Below are positions 52,262-61,735 of a stretch of 64,000 nucleotides of DNA, piece after piece. The notes beneath the pieces were generated by a model. The model was given only the letters and a program-made list of their open reading frames with translations, searched no databases and was not told the origin of the DNA. Numbering within the stretch: position 1 is the stretch's first letter; each line of letters begins with the position of its first letter. Source of the stretch: Aliiroseovarius lamellibrachiae (GTDB lineage Bacteria; Pseudomonadota; Alphaproteobacteria; Rhodobacterales; Rhodobacteraceae); NCBI RefSeq assembly GCF_018599245.1, contig NZ_JAHEVJ010000010.1, forward strand, positions 1 through 64,000, in the 5' to 3' direction. The translations under genes were made by a program, and so were the position numbers.

Positions 52262-55144
52262 ATGACGCCAAATTTTGCGCTTGATCTGACCCATGACGGT
52301 ATTGGCCTTTTGCATCGCAGCAAAGGGGGCTGGCTGCTGGCAGGAGAGGTTCGTCTGGACGACCCAGACCTGACCGCCCGCCTTGGCATGATGCGCCAAA
52401 CAGCAGTTGATCTGGAAAGCGGTGGGTTCACCAGCCAATTGATCGTCCCTGCGTCCGAGATCCTGTTCACGACAATGACAGCGCCCGGTCCCGATAACAT
52501 CACCCGAGAAGCGCGTATTCGCGAAGGGTTAGAGGGGCTGACCCCCTATCCGGTTGATGAGCTTCTGTTCGATTGGCACGCAGATGGCGACATGGCCCAT
52601 GTGGCGGTCATTGCCCGCGAAACCTTGGCCGAGGCCGAAGGGTTTGCACTTGATAACCGGTTGAACCCAGTGTGCTTTTGCGCGCGCGCCCATGGAAGTT
52701 TTGACCGGCAAGTCTATTTTGGCGCAACCTCCTGTGCGGATCAATTTTTGCGAAACGGCGCCAAAGTCGATCCAGATCGCCGCCCTATTCCGGCGTTGAT
52801 GGGCACAGGCGTCGCCACAATCGAACGCACAGAGATCGCCCCCACAGAGCCTGACGCAGCGCCCGGCGCACCCGACGCAAATGTCAAAGCATCACCTTCT
52901 CAGGCACTGAAAGGTGCCCCGGATGAAGAGGCAATACACCCGCCGCAAATGACGGCCTCGTCAAAATCGCCTGCGGTTCAATCCCCCTCGGATATGCCTG
53001 AACTTGCCCCTTTCCCTCCGGCATTTGAACCCGCAGATGACAGTGCTGAACCGGGCGCGCAACCCGCCCCTCTGGGCCGCCTGCCAAAAGCACCAAGCCT
53101 CACGTCGCCCGCTCACCAAAATGACGAGGCGGGCCAAAATGACGAGGCGGGAAAGACGGCCGACGCCCCTGTTGCCGCAGCTAAATTGGACAGCGCACAA
53201 AAGCCACCAGCCCCAGTCACGGGACCATCGCCTCGCACCCCAGCGGCCGCCGATGCCCCACCCGCGTTTTCGACACGGCGCAGCATTGACGCGCAGCCAG
53301 ACGCCAGCACAGATGCGCCCCTGCCCAGCCAAAGCATCGCACCGCGCATCCTTGTCGCCCCTCCAAGCTCAGGAAGTGATGTGGGGCGCCCGGCGCAACC
53401 GCAAAAACAGGCCCATGTTCCAGTCACCGCGCCAAATGTGGTCGGCAAGTCCGAGCGGTCGGCGGCGCCTGCCCCCACGAAGCGCGCCAAACAGGGCGCA
53501 CGAAAGCTGCAAGACGCCGCCCGCGCGGGGCTTGGAAAAGGATTAAGCAAAGGAATTTCAAGTGGCCTGGCCGGCGCAACAACAGCCGCCAGCGCCGCGT
53601 CTGCGTTGGCCAGTCGTACCGCGAGCGCCTTGCCCAAACGCCAAAAGGCCGCCGCACAGGAACACCCGATCGAAGACACCTCGGTCGCAGGCCCTATCCC
53701 CGGTGACATGCCGCCATCCCAATCGAGACCTCGGGGAGCGCACCACAAAACAACCGCAGCAAGTGCTGCAACAATCGAGGCCGACGCCCTCACCATATTT
53801 GGCGCTCGTGCCCAGCAGACTGTTGGTGGAAAGCCCAAATTCCTTGGTCTTTTCCTCGTGCTTGGCCTACTTTTGGTTTTGGCAATCGTTGCTGTTTGGT
53901 CGATGTTTTTTCTGTCCGACCAAAGCACGGGCCTGTTTCCCGGACGCGACGATCAGTTTGAAAGTGCAATCACAACCGGACCGGAGACTGGCACAGAGGA
54001 TCGCTTCGCCAGCCTGCCTGAATTTGACCCAGAGGGAGAGGATCGGTTCAGCGAGTTTGATCCTGATGCCCCGTCAGGTGCCGATACTGAGACAGACGCC
54101 AGCTTGGGTGAAGGTGATCCGCAGATACGACCTGAGCCTCTCTCGGCGGAAGCGGCAGAAACCCGATACGCGGCCACCGGAATATGGGAGCGCGCGCCAG
54201 ATCCGCTTACGGATCATGTCGTCGGGCGGCTTGACGGGCTGTATGTGGCCTCAATCGACCCCGTCACCTCGGGGCATGATGCGGTTGCCTTGCCCTCGGA
54301 CAAGTTGGCGGCGCTTGAAAACGCCCCAACGGAGCTTTTGGCCCCGCCGCCCAGCGGTACGCGATTTGATCTTGATGAACGCGGATTGGTTCGGGCAACG
54401 CCGCAGGGCAGTCTGACGCCAGAAGGGGTTTTGGTCATTGCCGGACGCCCCAGCGTGGTTCCCGCAGAACGGCCAGGGGATGATACGCAAGACACCGCGC
54501 CATTGGTGGAAAACACCGCCCCCAGCATTCGCCCCAAAAGCCGACCTGATGGGCTGATCGAAAGCAATGAGCGCGAGCTTTTTGGCGGACGGTCCCGCGT
54601 TGAAATGGCAGGCCTGCGTCCCAAACCGCGTCCACAGTCCATCGCAGCCTTGACACAGCAAGCCGCGGCGATTTTCGACGCCGTTGCCAACGCCGCAATT
54701 GATGACGCTGCCGCGGCGGCGGCGGCGGCGGTCACCGCGCCCACTCAGCTGGCTGTTACCCGGTCCCCCGAACCGAAGTCGCGCCCGCAAGGGTTTGATA
54801 AATTGATGGAAGCCGCCCGTGCAAAGGATGCCTCAGATGGATCTGTGGTTGTGGCCGCTGCCCCGCGCAATCAAACAGTCACCCCGGCCATTCCCACCCG
54901 TGCTTCGGTGGCAAAGCAAGCGACTGTTAAAAATGCCATTTCCCTTCGCAAAGTCAGTTTGATTGGCATCTATGGCAGTTCATCCAAGCGGCGCGCTTTG
55001 GTGCGTTTACCGTCGGGGCGATATGTAAAGGTTGGCATTGGGGATCGTTTAGATGGCGGCAAGGTGGTGTCAATTTCCGCAAGCAAACTGGTCTATAAAA
55101 AAGGCTCTCGGTCCAAAACATTGCAGGTCTTGCCGTTTAGCTAA
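52262..55144 (+). CDS. Large inner-membrane protein with GspL/PilM-like and GspC/PilP-like ends
   Basis: A 960-residue protein. Residues about 1-160 resemble the actin-like cytoplasmic part of GspL/PilM (FALDLTHDGIGLLHRSKGGW, ITREARIREGLEGLTPYPVD). Then about 360 residues are Pro/Ala/Asp-rich and disordered, a single membrane helix lies at about 525-550 ([17 protein letters not shown]), and another Pro/Ala-rich stretch with repeated KSRP/PKPRP motifs follows. The last about 65 residues (SLIGIYGSSSKRRALVRLPS, VGIGDRLDGGKVVSIS) look like the GspC/PilP periplasmic HR domain. It is conserved in Rhodobacterales but unassigned. No other secretion gene is near. Confidence 0.8.
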   Translation: MTPNFALDLTHDGIGLLHRSKGGWLLAGEVRLDDPDLTARLGMMRQTAVDLESGGFTSQLIVPASEILFTTMTAPGPDNITREARIREGLEGLTPYPVDELLFDWHADGDMAHVAVIARETLAEAEGFALDNRLNPVCFCARAHGSFDRQVYFGATSCADQFLRNGAKVDPDRRPIPALMGTGVATIERTEIAPTEPDAAPGAPDANVKASPSQALKGAPDEEAIHPPQMTASSKSPAVQSPSDMPELAPFPPAFEPADDSAEPGAQPAPLGRLPKAPSLTSPAHQNDEAGQNDEAGKTADAPVAAAKLDSAQKPPAPVTGPSPRTPAAADAPPAFSTRRSIDAQPDASTDAPLPSQSIAPRILVAPPSSGSDVGRPAQPQKQAHVPVTAPNVVGKSERSAAPAPTKRAKQGARKLQDAARAGLGKGLSKGISSGLAGATTAASAASALASRTASALPKRQKAAAQEHPIEDTSVAGPIPGDMPPSQSRPRGAHHKTTAASAATIEADALTIFGARAQQTVGGKPKFLGLFLVLGLLLVLAIVAVWSMFFLSDQSTGLFPGRDDQFESAITTGPETGTEDRFASLPEFDPEGEDRFSEFDPDAPSGADTETDASLGEGDPQIRPEPLSAEAAETRYAATGIWERAPDPLTDHVVGRLDGLYVASIDPVTSGHDAVALPSDKLAALENAPTELLAPPPSGTRFDLDERGLVRATPQGSLTPEGVLVIAGRPSVVPAERPGDDTQDTAPLVENTAPSIRPKSRPDGLIESNERELFGGRSRVEMAGLRPKPRPQSIAALTQQAAAIFDAVANAAIDDAAAAAAAAVTAPTQLAVTRSPEPKSRPQGFDKLMEAARAKDASDGSVVVAAAPRNQTVTPAIPTRASVAKQATVKNAISLRKVSLIGIYGSSSKRRALVRLPSGRYVKVGIGDRLDGGKVVSISASKLVYKKGSRSKTLQVLPFS

Positions 55145-55208
55145 TGCGTATTGCGCCAAACCTGTTTTTCAGATTTCCACATGCATTTGAGGCGTCTGTG
55201 TTCAAAGA

Positions 55209-55238
55209 AACAGCCGCCCCTAAAAAGGAGCGGCTGTT
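55209..55238. terminator. Bidirectional terminator
   Basis: AACAGCCG and CGGCTGTT with an inner CCCC/GG stem enclose TAAAAA. It lies between the converging 52262-55144 gene and hpd. Confidence 0.7.
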
Positions 55239-55273
55239 GTCGTGAGTGGTGTTTTCTTTCAGGGACTTAGGCC

Positions 55274-56371
55274 TTACGCCACATCCCCGAGTTCGCCGTT
55301 TTCAATCTGCTCGCGTTCAATCGATTCAAACAGAGCTTTGAAATTGCCTTCGCCGAACCCATCATCGCCTTTGCGCTGGATAAATTCGAAAAAGATCGGG
55401 CCGATCACGGTTTTTGAGAAGATTTGCAGAAGAATGCGGGTCTCGCCACCACCAACAACCCCTTCACCGTCGATCAGGATGCCATGTTTCATCATCAGCT
55501 CTTTGGGCTCGTCATGGCCGGAGACGCGGTCATATGACATGTCGTAATAAGCTTCATTTGGACCGGGCATAAATTTCAGCCCGCGATCAGCAATTGCGGC
55601 GACCGACCCATAGATATCTTCTGTGCCCACGGCGATATGCTGGATGCCCTCGCCGTTGTATTTCTTAAGGTAGGCAACAATTTGGCCTGTCTCGCCGCGG
55701 TCTTCGTTTAACGGGATACGGATCTTGCCACAGGGCGAGGTCAGCGCACGCGAGAAAAGCCCGGTGAATTTGCCCTGAATGTCGAAAAAACGGATTTCTT
55801 CAAACCCAAACAGATCACCGTAGAATTTGAACCACACATCCATATTGCCCTTAAAGACGTTGTGGGTGAGGTGATCGAGGTAATAGAACCCTTCGCCTTT
55901 CGGATAGGCATCGGCCACCCAGTCAAACTCGGTATTATAGGCGCTCTGCTCATGGTATTGGTCGATGAAGTAAATCAGGCTGTCACCAATGCCGTAAATC
56001 GCAGGCACATCCAGTGATTTTCCACCACCTTCATAGGGTTTCGCCCCCATCTTCACCGCATGATCAAAGGCATGCTGGGCATCCACAACACGCCAGCCCA
56101 TGGCCGACGCACAGGGTCCATGTTCTTCGCTGAATTTCTCAGCCTGACTGCCGGGTTCCATATTGATGAGATAGCTCACATCGCCTTGTTGCCACAGTTC
56201 TACATTGCGGGTTTTGTGGTTGGCGGTGTGGGAGAAGCCCATTTTTGCAAACACATCGCGCAGCTCTTGTGGCTCGGGATGGGCAAATTCGACAAACTCA
56301 AACCCATCCGTACCTGCGGGGTTTTTCTCTGAAATCATGGCGCGTGGCGCATCGTGGGGGAACGGACCCAT
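55274..56371 (-). CDS. hpd: 4-hydroxyphenylpyruvate dioxygenase
   Basis: A 365-residue non-haem iron enzyme converting 4-hydroxyphenylpyruvate to homogentisate in tyrosine breakdown. Metal ligands: His in LDHLTHNVF, His in GIQHIAVGTED and Glu in FFEFIQRKGDDGFGEGNF. ATG 56371 has GAGGAGATC before it; the frame open upstream is not homologous. It is divergent from an Lrp-type regulator gene, with a 10-bp inverted repeat in the gap. Confidence 0.95.
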   Translation of the reverse strand: MGPFPHDAPRAMISEKNPAGTDGFEFVEFAHPEPQELRDVFAKMGFSHTANHKTRNVELWQQGDVSYLINMEPGSQAEKFSEEHGPCASAMGWRVVDAQHAFDHAVKMGAKPYEGGGKSLDVPAIYGIGDSLIYFIDQYHEQSAYNTEFDWVADAYPKGEGFYYLDHLTHNVFKGNMDVWFKFYGDLFGFEEIRFFDIQGKFTGLFSRALTSPCGKIRIPLNEDRGETGQIVAYLKKYNGEGIQHIAVGTEDIYGSVAAIADRGLKFMPGPNEAYYDMSYDRVSGHDEPKELMMKHGILIDGEGVVGGGETRILLQIFSKTVIGPIFFEFIQRKGDDGFGEGNFKALFESIEREQIENGELGDVA

Positions 56372-56443
56372 TGGGATCTCCTCATTCGCATTTCTTAACC
56401 TGTGAAGATCGTAGTCCATAGAACAGACGGAAAGTGCGCATTG

Positions 56444-56515
56444 TGGTGCGGAATCGACCCTGATATTGCGCAGTTTTCGCACATATGCTAAATAATGCGC
56501 GCAATTTCCGCACCA
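56444..56515. promoter_or_regulatory. Inverted repeat between hpd and its Lrp-type regulator
   Basis: TGGTGCGGAA (56444-56453) and TTCCGCACCA (56506-56515) are perfect inverted copies 52 bp apart, with TGCGCA and TTGCGC motifs between. Two sites spaced by about six helical turns suit an Lrp octamer that wraps DNA and controls both genes. Confidence 0.55.
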
Positions 56516-56527
56516 AAGGACCATCCC

Positions 56528-56992
56528 ATGCCGACGCTCGACCAAATAGATTCTCGTCTGCTTGAAGCATTGCAGAAAAATGCCCACCTCACCGCGCAAG
56601 AGTTGGGCGAGCGGCTAAACCTGTCGGCCAGCCAAGCCGGGCGGCGCCGTCAGCGGCTTGAGGAACAAGGCCTGGTGACAGGCTACGCCGCGCGGCTGGA
56701 CCCCATGAAGCTTGGCCTGTCGGTACAAAGCTTTGTTCAGGTCGAAATGGCCAGCCACGCCCCAGAAGCCGCAAAATCTTTTGCCCAATTGATCGACACA
56801 CGAACCGAGGTGATTTCCGCCTGGACCCTGACAGGGGCCGCCGACTATTTGCTGCGGGTTTATTGTACCGACCTCGAAGCACTTAACCGATTGATTCATG
56901 ACGTTTTATTACCGCACCCCTCTGTGTCGCGGGTGCAAAGTCAAATTGTCATGAACCAATTAAAGGCGGACGCGCCCTTACCCACACGATGA
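56528..56992 (+). CDS. Lrp/AsnC-family regulator, probable regulator of hpd
   Basis: A 154-residue protein from ATG 56528: N-terminal helix-turn-helix (LDQIDSRLLEALQKNAHLTA, QELGERLNLSASQAGRRRQRL) and a C-terminal RAM effector domain (VISAWTLTGAADYLLRVYC). Divergent position from hpd in this lineage suggests control of tyrosine catabolism, with an aromatic amino or keto acid as effector (inference). Confidence 0.88.
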   Translation: MPTLDQIDSRLLEALQKNAHLTAQELGERLNLSASQAGRRRQRLEEQGLVTGYAARLDPMKLGLSVQSFVQVEMASHAPEAAKSFAQLIDTRTEVISAWTLTGAADYLLRVYCTDLEALNRLIHDVLLPHPSVSRVQSQIVMNQLKADAPLPTR

Positions 56993-57097
56993 AACGAAAT
57001 GCGCGAACGAATGGGTCATTTTTCCACCAATATTAACCAACCGGGAAGATCTTCACCTTAAAACTAAGGTATCTGATCTAGAGAGTGGAATTGACCT

Positions 57098-58318
57098 GTG
57101 AGCTTTGTTAACCGCCGTATTGAAAACCGTCCTGAAACAGGCGAAGCCCCCTTTCATTTCAACGAGATCTTCTTTTCACGCACGGACGATCGCGGGGTTA
57201 TTCTCTCGGGTAACCATGTCTTCCAACGCGTTGCACATTATCAATGGGACGAACTTCTTGGGCGGCCTCACAAGATCATCCGCCATCCGGATATGCCGCG
57301 TGGCGTGTTCTGGAAAATTTGGGATGAGCTAAAAAGCGGCCGTACAATCGGGGGCTATGTTAAAAACCTCTCGAAAGATGGGCTGCATTATTGGGTCTAT
57401 GCCGTGATGGTCCCCTTCGGTGACGGGTATCTCTCGGCGCGGATCAAACCGTCCTCTGACATGCTGCAAACCGTTAAAACCCTTTATGCTGAGTTGCTGC
57501 ACGAGGAAAACACAAACAATTTGCCACCCGAAGACAGTGCAAACCTGATGCGCGAAAAAATCCTTGCCCTTGGTTTTGACAGCTATGAGCATTTTGCGTC
57601 CTATTCTCTGTCCGAAGAGTTAATGTCTCGCGATGCAAAACTGGGCAAACCAGAGGACCGCGAAGTCGCTGACTTCCGGAAAATGATCGATCTGGCGCAG
57701 GAATTAACCCAGCAAACCGAGCTGTTGATCAGCGAATTCGAAGCCATGCGCACCATTCCTCATAACTTGCGGGTCATCGCCTCACGGCTCGAACCCACGG
57801 GAGGCCCCGTTTCAACGCTGTCACAGAACTACGGAACCATGTCACGCGAAATGTCACAATGGTTTGAAACCCACGTCCTTGGGGAAACAAGCAATTTTTT
57901 AACCATCAAGGGATCTGTGCTGCGTGCATTGGACCTTGCAGGAATGGCCCGTATCCTCGCAGAGAGTGAGGCCCAACTAGCCGATGAGCGCCGCAATCTG
58001 GGCGGGGTCAACCTGGGCGACGAACGTGCTTTGTTGCAGAAGATTGTCTCGTCCTACAGGCAAAAATATAAATCCTGCTTCAACGAAGTTGTTCATGAAG
58101 CGGATCGGATTACCAAAGCCTGCGAAGTGATGAACCGCCATATCATTGGCCTGTCCACAACCCGCGTCATGTGTAAAATCGAAAGCGCCCGCCTGCCCGA
58201 TGCGGGCGACGCGCTCAACGATATTATCACACAGCTCATGACGTTTCAGGAGCGGATCAAAGCACAGCTCGAGCGCATTGGTCGTCTCAGCAATGAAATT
58301 CAGCAGGCCCGCCGATAA
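57098..58318 (+). CDS. PAS-domain protein without output domain
   Basis: A 406-residue protein starting at GTG 57098 (GAGAGTGGAA upstream). Residues about 15-125 are an Aer-type PAS domain (FFSRTDDRGVILSGN, LLGRPHKIIRHPDMPRGVFW, GGYVKNLSKDGLHYWVYAVMVPF). The rest (about 140-406) is helical and lacks kinase, GGDEF, EAL or a canonical methyl-accepting signalling motif. No membrane segment is seen, so it is a soluble redox or small-molecule sensor passing its signal by protein contact. Confidence 0.82.
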   Translation: MSFVNRRIENRPETGEAPFHFNEIFFSRTDDRGVILSGNHVFQRVAHYQWDELLGRPHKIIRHPDMPRGVFWKIWDELKSGRTIGGYVKNLSKDGLHYWVYAVMVPFGDGYLSARIKPSSDMLQTVKTLYAELLHEENTNNLPPEDSANLMREKILALGFDSYEHFASYSLSEELMSRDAKLGKPEDREVADFRKMIDLAQELTQQTELLISEFEAMRTIPHNLRVIASRLEPTGGPVSTLSQNYGTMSREMSQWFETHVLGETSNFLTIKGSVLRALDLAGMARILAESEAQLADERRNLGGVNLGDERALLQKIVSSYRQKYKSCFNEVVHEADRITKACEVMNRHIIGLSTTRVMCKIESARLPDAGDALNDIITQLMTFQERIKAQLERIGRLSNEIQQARR

Positions 58319-58385
58319 ACCTGACCCACCAATATGCCGAAATGAGCGCAACAAATCACCGTTGGAACAGGATGTGAGGCCCAGC

Positions 58386-58413
58386 AAAACGCCCCAATAA
58401 ATAGGGGCGTTTT
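58386..58413. terminator. Bidirectional terminator between PAS gene and cobT
   Basis: AAAACGCCCC and GGGGCGTTTT enclose AATAAATA, followed by TTAT. It serves the PAS gene and, on the other strand, cobT. Confidence 0.85.
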
Positions 58414-58433
58414 TATGGGGGAACCTTATCGTA

Positions 58434-59453
58434 TCAGCCCGCTGACACACCCGCTTCTGCAAATGTGGCCATACCAGAATGGCAGGCGATTGCCCCCTTC
58501 AGAACACCAATGGCCAAAGCGGCACCTGATCCTTCACCCAACCGCATCCCAAGCGCCAAGAGTGGCTCTTTGTTCAAGGCTTTCAACACGCGCCCATGGG
58601 CTGCTTCTGCAGACACATGGCCTGCAACAGTATGGTCAAGCGCACCTTGCACAGATTTTTCCAAGCACATCGCGGCGGCTGAACAGATGAACCCGTCCAA
58701 AATGACCGGGATACGTTCAACGCGCGCACGCGCAATCGCCCCAGCCATTGCAGCAAGTTCACGCCCTCCCAGGCACCGCAAGGCTTCCAACCCATCCCCA
58801 TTGGCCGTGGGGTTGGCCGCAAGACCTTCAGCAACCACCTGAGATTTCAACATTATTCCGGTTTCATCCACGCCAGTTCCACGCCCGGTCCAATCACCAG
58901 CCTCGCCCCCCAGCAGCGCATATGCAATTGCCGCCGCAGAGGTCGTGTTGCCAATGCCCATTTCCCCGGTAACCAAAAGATCTGCCTTGGGATCAACCGC
59001 ATTCCAACCCGTAAGCAACGCCGCCACAACCTCGGCTTCGTCCATAGCAGGCCCCTGAGTGAAATCCTGTGTTGGGCGGTCAAGGTCCAAAGCATGGACA
59101 TCCATATTGGCGCCAAAGGCTTTGGAAAGCTGATTGATTGCAGCACCGCCATGCTGGAAGTTCAACACCATCTGCTCAGTCACTTCCGCCGGAAAGGCAG
59201 ATACGCCGCGCGCGGTTACACCATGGTTTCCCGCAAAGATAACCACCTGAGGGGCGGTCAGTTCCGGACGCCCCGTGCCCCGCCAGCTGCCGTACCAAAT
59301 GGCCAAATCTTCCAATCGCCCCAGCGCGCCAGGAGGTTTGGTCAGTTGCCCGTTCCGCTCTTGCGCCGCGTCGCGCGCCGCGCCATCCGGCCCAGCAGCC
59401 CCTGCAAGCAACGCATTAAACTCTGCAAGTGTCGAAAAAGTCTGACCCGTCAT
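58434..59453 (-). CDS. cobT: Nicotinate-nucleotide:dimethylbenzimidazole phosphoribosyltransferase
   Basis: A 339-residue enzyme making alpha-ribazole phosphate for the lower ligand of B12. Family marks: [79 protein letters not shown] and the end Glu region [16 protein letters not shown]. Divergent from cobS, with 80 bp to the chosen start, so both probably share a control region. Confidence 0.95.
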   Translation of the reverse strand: MTGQTFSTLAEFNALLAGAAGPDGAARDAAQERNGQLTKPPGALGRLEDLAIWYGSWRGTGRPELTAPQVVIFAGNHGVTARGVSAFPAEVTEQMVLNFQHGGAAINQLSKAFGANMDVHALDLDRPTQDFTQGPAMDEAEVVAALLTGWNAVDPKADLLVTGEMGIGNTTSAAAIAYALLGGEAGDWTGRGTGVDETGIMLKSQVVAEGLAANPTANGDGLEALRCLGGRELAAMAGAIARARVERIPVILDGFICSAAAMCLEKSVQGALDHTVAGHVSAEAAHGRVLKALNKEPLLALGMRLGEGSGAALAIGVLKGAIACHSGMATFAEAGVSAG

Positions 59454-59533
59454 GACCCGATCCCCGATTGATTCCTGTTGCCCTCCTCTTTACCGATGAC
59501 AAGAGATCCGAACCAGAGCGCATGAGACCAAAA

Positions 59534-60304
59534 ATGGCCAAACACGACACCCCCCTCATTCAAATGATTGACCTGCCCGCAGCAATGGGATTGCTGACGC
59601 GGTTGCCAGTTCCTGTAAATGCCGAAACGGCCACCGCTCGCGGTGCTGCGGGGGCCTGGGCGTGGCCGCTGGTTGGAGTTGTTGTTGGTGCGATATCTGG
59701 GTTGGTCGCTCTTGCGTTAATGACCCTCGGGTTGCCCCTGCCCCTTGCCGCCATTATTGCGCTATCCGCTCAGGTCTTGATGACAGGGGCTTTGCACGAA
59801 GACGGGCTTGCGGACACCGTCGACGGGCTTTGGGGGGGGTATTCCCCGGCGCGACGCCTTGAAATTATGAAAGACAGCCACATTGGCGCATACGGGGTGA
59901 TCGCAATTTCCCTGTCGCTTTTTTTGCGCGGCATGGGCTTGATGGCCGTTCTGGCAGCCCCCTTTTCCATTGCATCGCTCATGGTGGTTGGGTTGCTCAG
60001 CCGGGTGCCAATGGTGATATTAATGGCCGCCATGCCAAATGCGCGGGGCACAGGGCTGTCTCAATCTGTGGGGCGCCCCACACGTAAAACCGCAATTCTT
60101 GGCACGGTGGTGGCACTGGCGTTGGCCGTCCTAATCGTGGGAACTGCGGTATTGCCGATGTTCATCTGGATTAGCGTGACCACCATTGGATTGGCCGCAC
60201 TTGCCAAGGCCAAAATCAATGGGCAAACCGGAGATATCCTTGGGTCCAGTCAGCAATTGGCCGAAATCGCCGCCTTATGCGTCTTGGCCAGCCTTGCGAC
60301 ATAA
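59534..60304 (+). CDS. cobS: Adenosylcobinamide-GDP ribazoletransferase (cobalamin synthase)
   Basis: A 256-residue integral membrane enzyme joining adenosylcobinamide-GDP and alpha-ribazole, the last step of B12 synthesis. Signatures: LPAAMGLLTRLPVPV, GAAGAWAWPLVG, the metal-binding region LHEDGLADTVDGLWGG and RRLEIMKDSHIGAYGV. Starts at 59534 or 59522 are both possible; each has only a weak ribosome site. Cobalamin synthesis fits the corrinoid-dependent genes at 9-17 kb. Confidence 0.92.
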   Translation: MAKHDTPLIQMIDLPAAMGLLTRLPVPVNAETATARGAAGAWAWPLVGVVVGAISGLVALALMTLGLPLPLAAIIALSAQVLMTGALHEDGLADTVDGLWGGYSPARRLEIMKDSHIGAYGVIAISLSLFLRGMGLMAVLAAPFSIASLMVVGLLSRVPMVILMAAMPNARGTGLSQSVGRPTRKTAILGTVVALALAVLIVGTAVLPMFIWISVTTIGLAALAKAKINGQTGDILGSSQQLAEIAALCVLASLAT

Positions 60305-60312
60305 TCAAAAAA

Positions 60313-60349
60313 AACCGCCGCTTAGATCACATGGATTTAAGCGGCGGTT
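60313..60349 (-). terminator. Terminator of carD (bidirectional stem)
   Basis: AACCGCCGCTTA and TAAGCGGCGGTT form a 12-bp stem; on the minus strand it is followed by TTTTTTGATT. It lies about 60 bp after the carD stop codon and also just after cobS. Confidence 0.85.
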
Positions 60350-60410
60350 ACGTGTTGCAGGCACGAATCTAAAAAATGACTGCTACAAATTACGGGCAAC
60401 TATAACCGAT

Positions 60411-60923
60411 TTAGGCCGCAGCGGCACGCGACATAAGGACATCGCTGACTTTTTTCTGTGCGGCCAGCTCGTCCCCGCCACCAACGGCGGCAACTTCGCG
60501 GGTCAAACGCTCAAGTGCGGCTTCATAAAGCTGACGTTCGGAATAGCTTTGCTCGCGCTGATCATCGCTGCGGTGAAGGTCGCGCACCACTTCGGCAATT
60601 GCAATCAGATCACCCGAGTTGATTTTCTGTTCATATTCCTGCGCACGACGCGACCACATGGCGCGTTTAACACGAGCTTTGCCCTTAAGCGTGTCCATGG
60701 CTTTGGACACTTCAACGTCACTGGCCAAGCAACGCATGCCAACCTCGGTCGCCTTATGGGTTGGAACCCGCAGGGTCATCTTATCCTTTTCAAAGGAAAT
60801 GACGAACAATTCCAATTCGATACCAGCGATTTCCTGCTCTTCGATCGAGACGATTTTGCCCACCCCATGCGAAGGGTAAACGACATATTCGTTCGGGCGG
60901 AAATCAAGCTTTTTCTTGCTCAT
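60411..60923 (-). CDS. carD: CarD-family RNA polymerase-binding regulator
   Basis: A 170-residue protein: N-terminal RNA-polymerase-interacting Tudor-like domain (NEYVVYPSHGVGKIVSIEEQ, YVISFE-like strand LFVISFEKDKM, RVPTHKATEVGMR) and a helical DNA-contacting C-terminal part (WSRRAQEYEQKINSGDLIAI, SYSERQLYEAALERLTREVA). CarD stabilises open complexes at rRNA and other promoters in alphaproteobacteria. Confidence 0.95.
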   Translation of the reverse strand: MSKKKLDFRPNEYVVYPSHGVGKIVSIEEQEIAGIELELFVISFEKDKMTLRVPTHKATEVGMRCLASDVEVSKAMDTLKGKARVKRAMWSRRAQEYEQKINSGDLIAIAEVVRDLHRSDDQREQSYSERQLYEAALERLTREVAAVGGGDELAAQKKVSDVLMSRAAAA

Positions 60924-61349
60924 TCAAGTCTTCCTTTACGGGTCCAGACATATTCATTCAGGCCCCACCACCTCGTCATCACAGTCGCGCCATTCAAAGA
61001 CGAAAACTCCTCGCGGGGGTGCAAAAGCGCCCTCGAAAGGTGTGTTTTGAACGGAACTGCCGGAGCGAGACCAAGGCGCGCGCGCACCAAATCGGGGTGG
61101 CGAGACCTTAAGCCGCGGATGGGTCCTGACTATCAGTTCGATTAGTATAACAGAAAAAACCGCCATACAAAAGCGCTACGGTGCAGAAAGTGGGTATTGC
61201 CGTTTCTAATCAAAGGATTAGCACCGCATTTTCACCCGAAGAAACGGAAAATTCCATGCCAGAGGGCGAATCACGTTTAGACCGCCCAAGCGGGATCGCA
61301 ATGAAAACCCTGCGACCCGCAACGCATCATTCCCCGAGGCCAGGCGCAA
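60924..61349. other. Non-coding gap between fdxA and carD
   Basis: 426 bp upstream of carD and downstream of fdxA. Small frames here (for example 60954-61166 on the minus strand) have no recognisable content. The carD promoter should lie in it, but I could not pick it out. Confidence 0.5.
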
Positions 61350-61685
61350 TCACTCAGCAGCAGGTGCCTCTGAGAAATGTGTTTCCAGCTTACCCTCTTT
61401 ACCGTCCAGCTCTTCAGCATCAGGCAACGGATCTTTGCGTTCCACAATAACCGGCCACAGCTCGGAATATTTGCGGTTAAATTCAACCCATTTCTCGGTT
61501 CCCGGCTCTGTATCCGCGCGGATCGCATCTGCGGGGCATTCCGGTTCACATACACCGCAGTCGATGCATTCATCCGGGTGAATCACCAGCATGTTTTCAC
61601 CCTCGTAGAAGCAATCCACAGGGCAGACTTCCACGCAGTCGGTGTATTTACAGGCGATGCAGTTGTCTTGAACAACGTAGGTCAT
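61350..61685 (-). CDS. fdxA: FdxA-type 7Fe-8S ferredoxin
   Basis: A 111-residue ferredoxin with the two cluster motifs in the first 50 residues: [17 protein letters not shown] ([3Fe-4S] plus [4Fe-4S] ligands) and [16 protein letters not shown]. The C-terminal extension is the alphaproteobacterial FdxA type. It follows the S4-domain gene in the same direction, 50 bp away. Confidence 0.95.
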   Translation of the reverse strand: MTYVVQDNCIACKYTDCVEVCPVDCFYEGENMLVIHPDECIDCGVCEPECPADAIRADTEPGTEKWVEFNRKYSELWPVIVERKDPLPDAEELDGKEGKLETHFSEAPAAE

Positions 61686-61735
61686 GTTGTGTCCTCAAAC
61701 CTTAAACTATGCCCCACTTATTTCAGCAGGCGCAA

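Noticed and set aside
60954-61166. 70-codon minus-strand frame between fdxA and carD
   Set aside because: Composition is not protein-like after the first 15 residues, with no family and no ribosome site.
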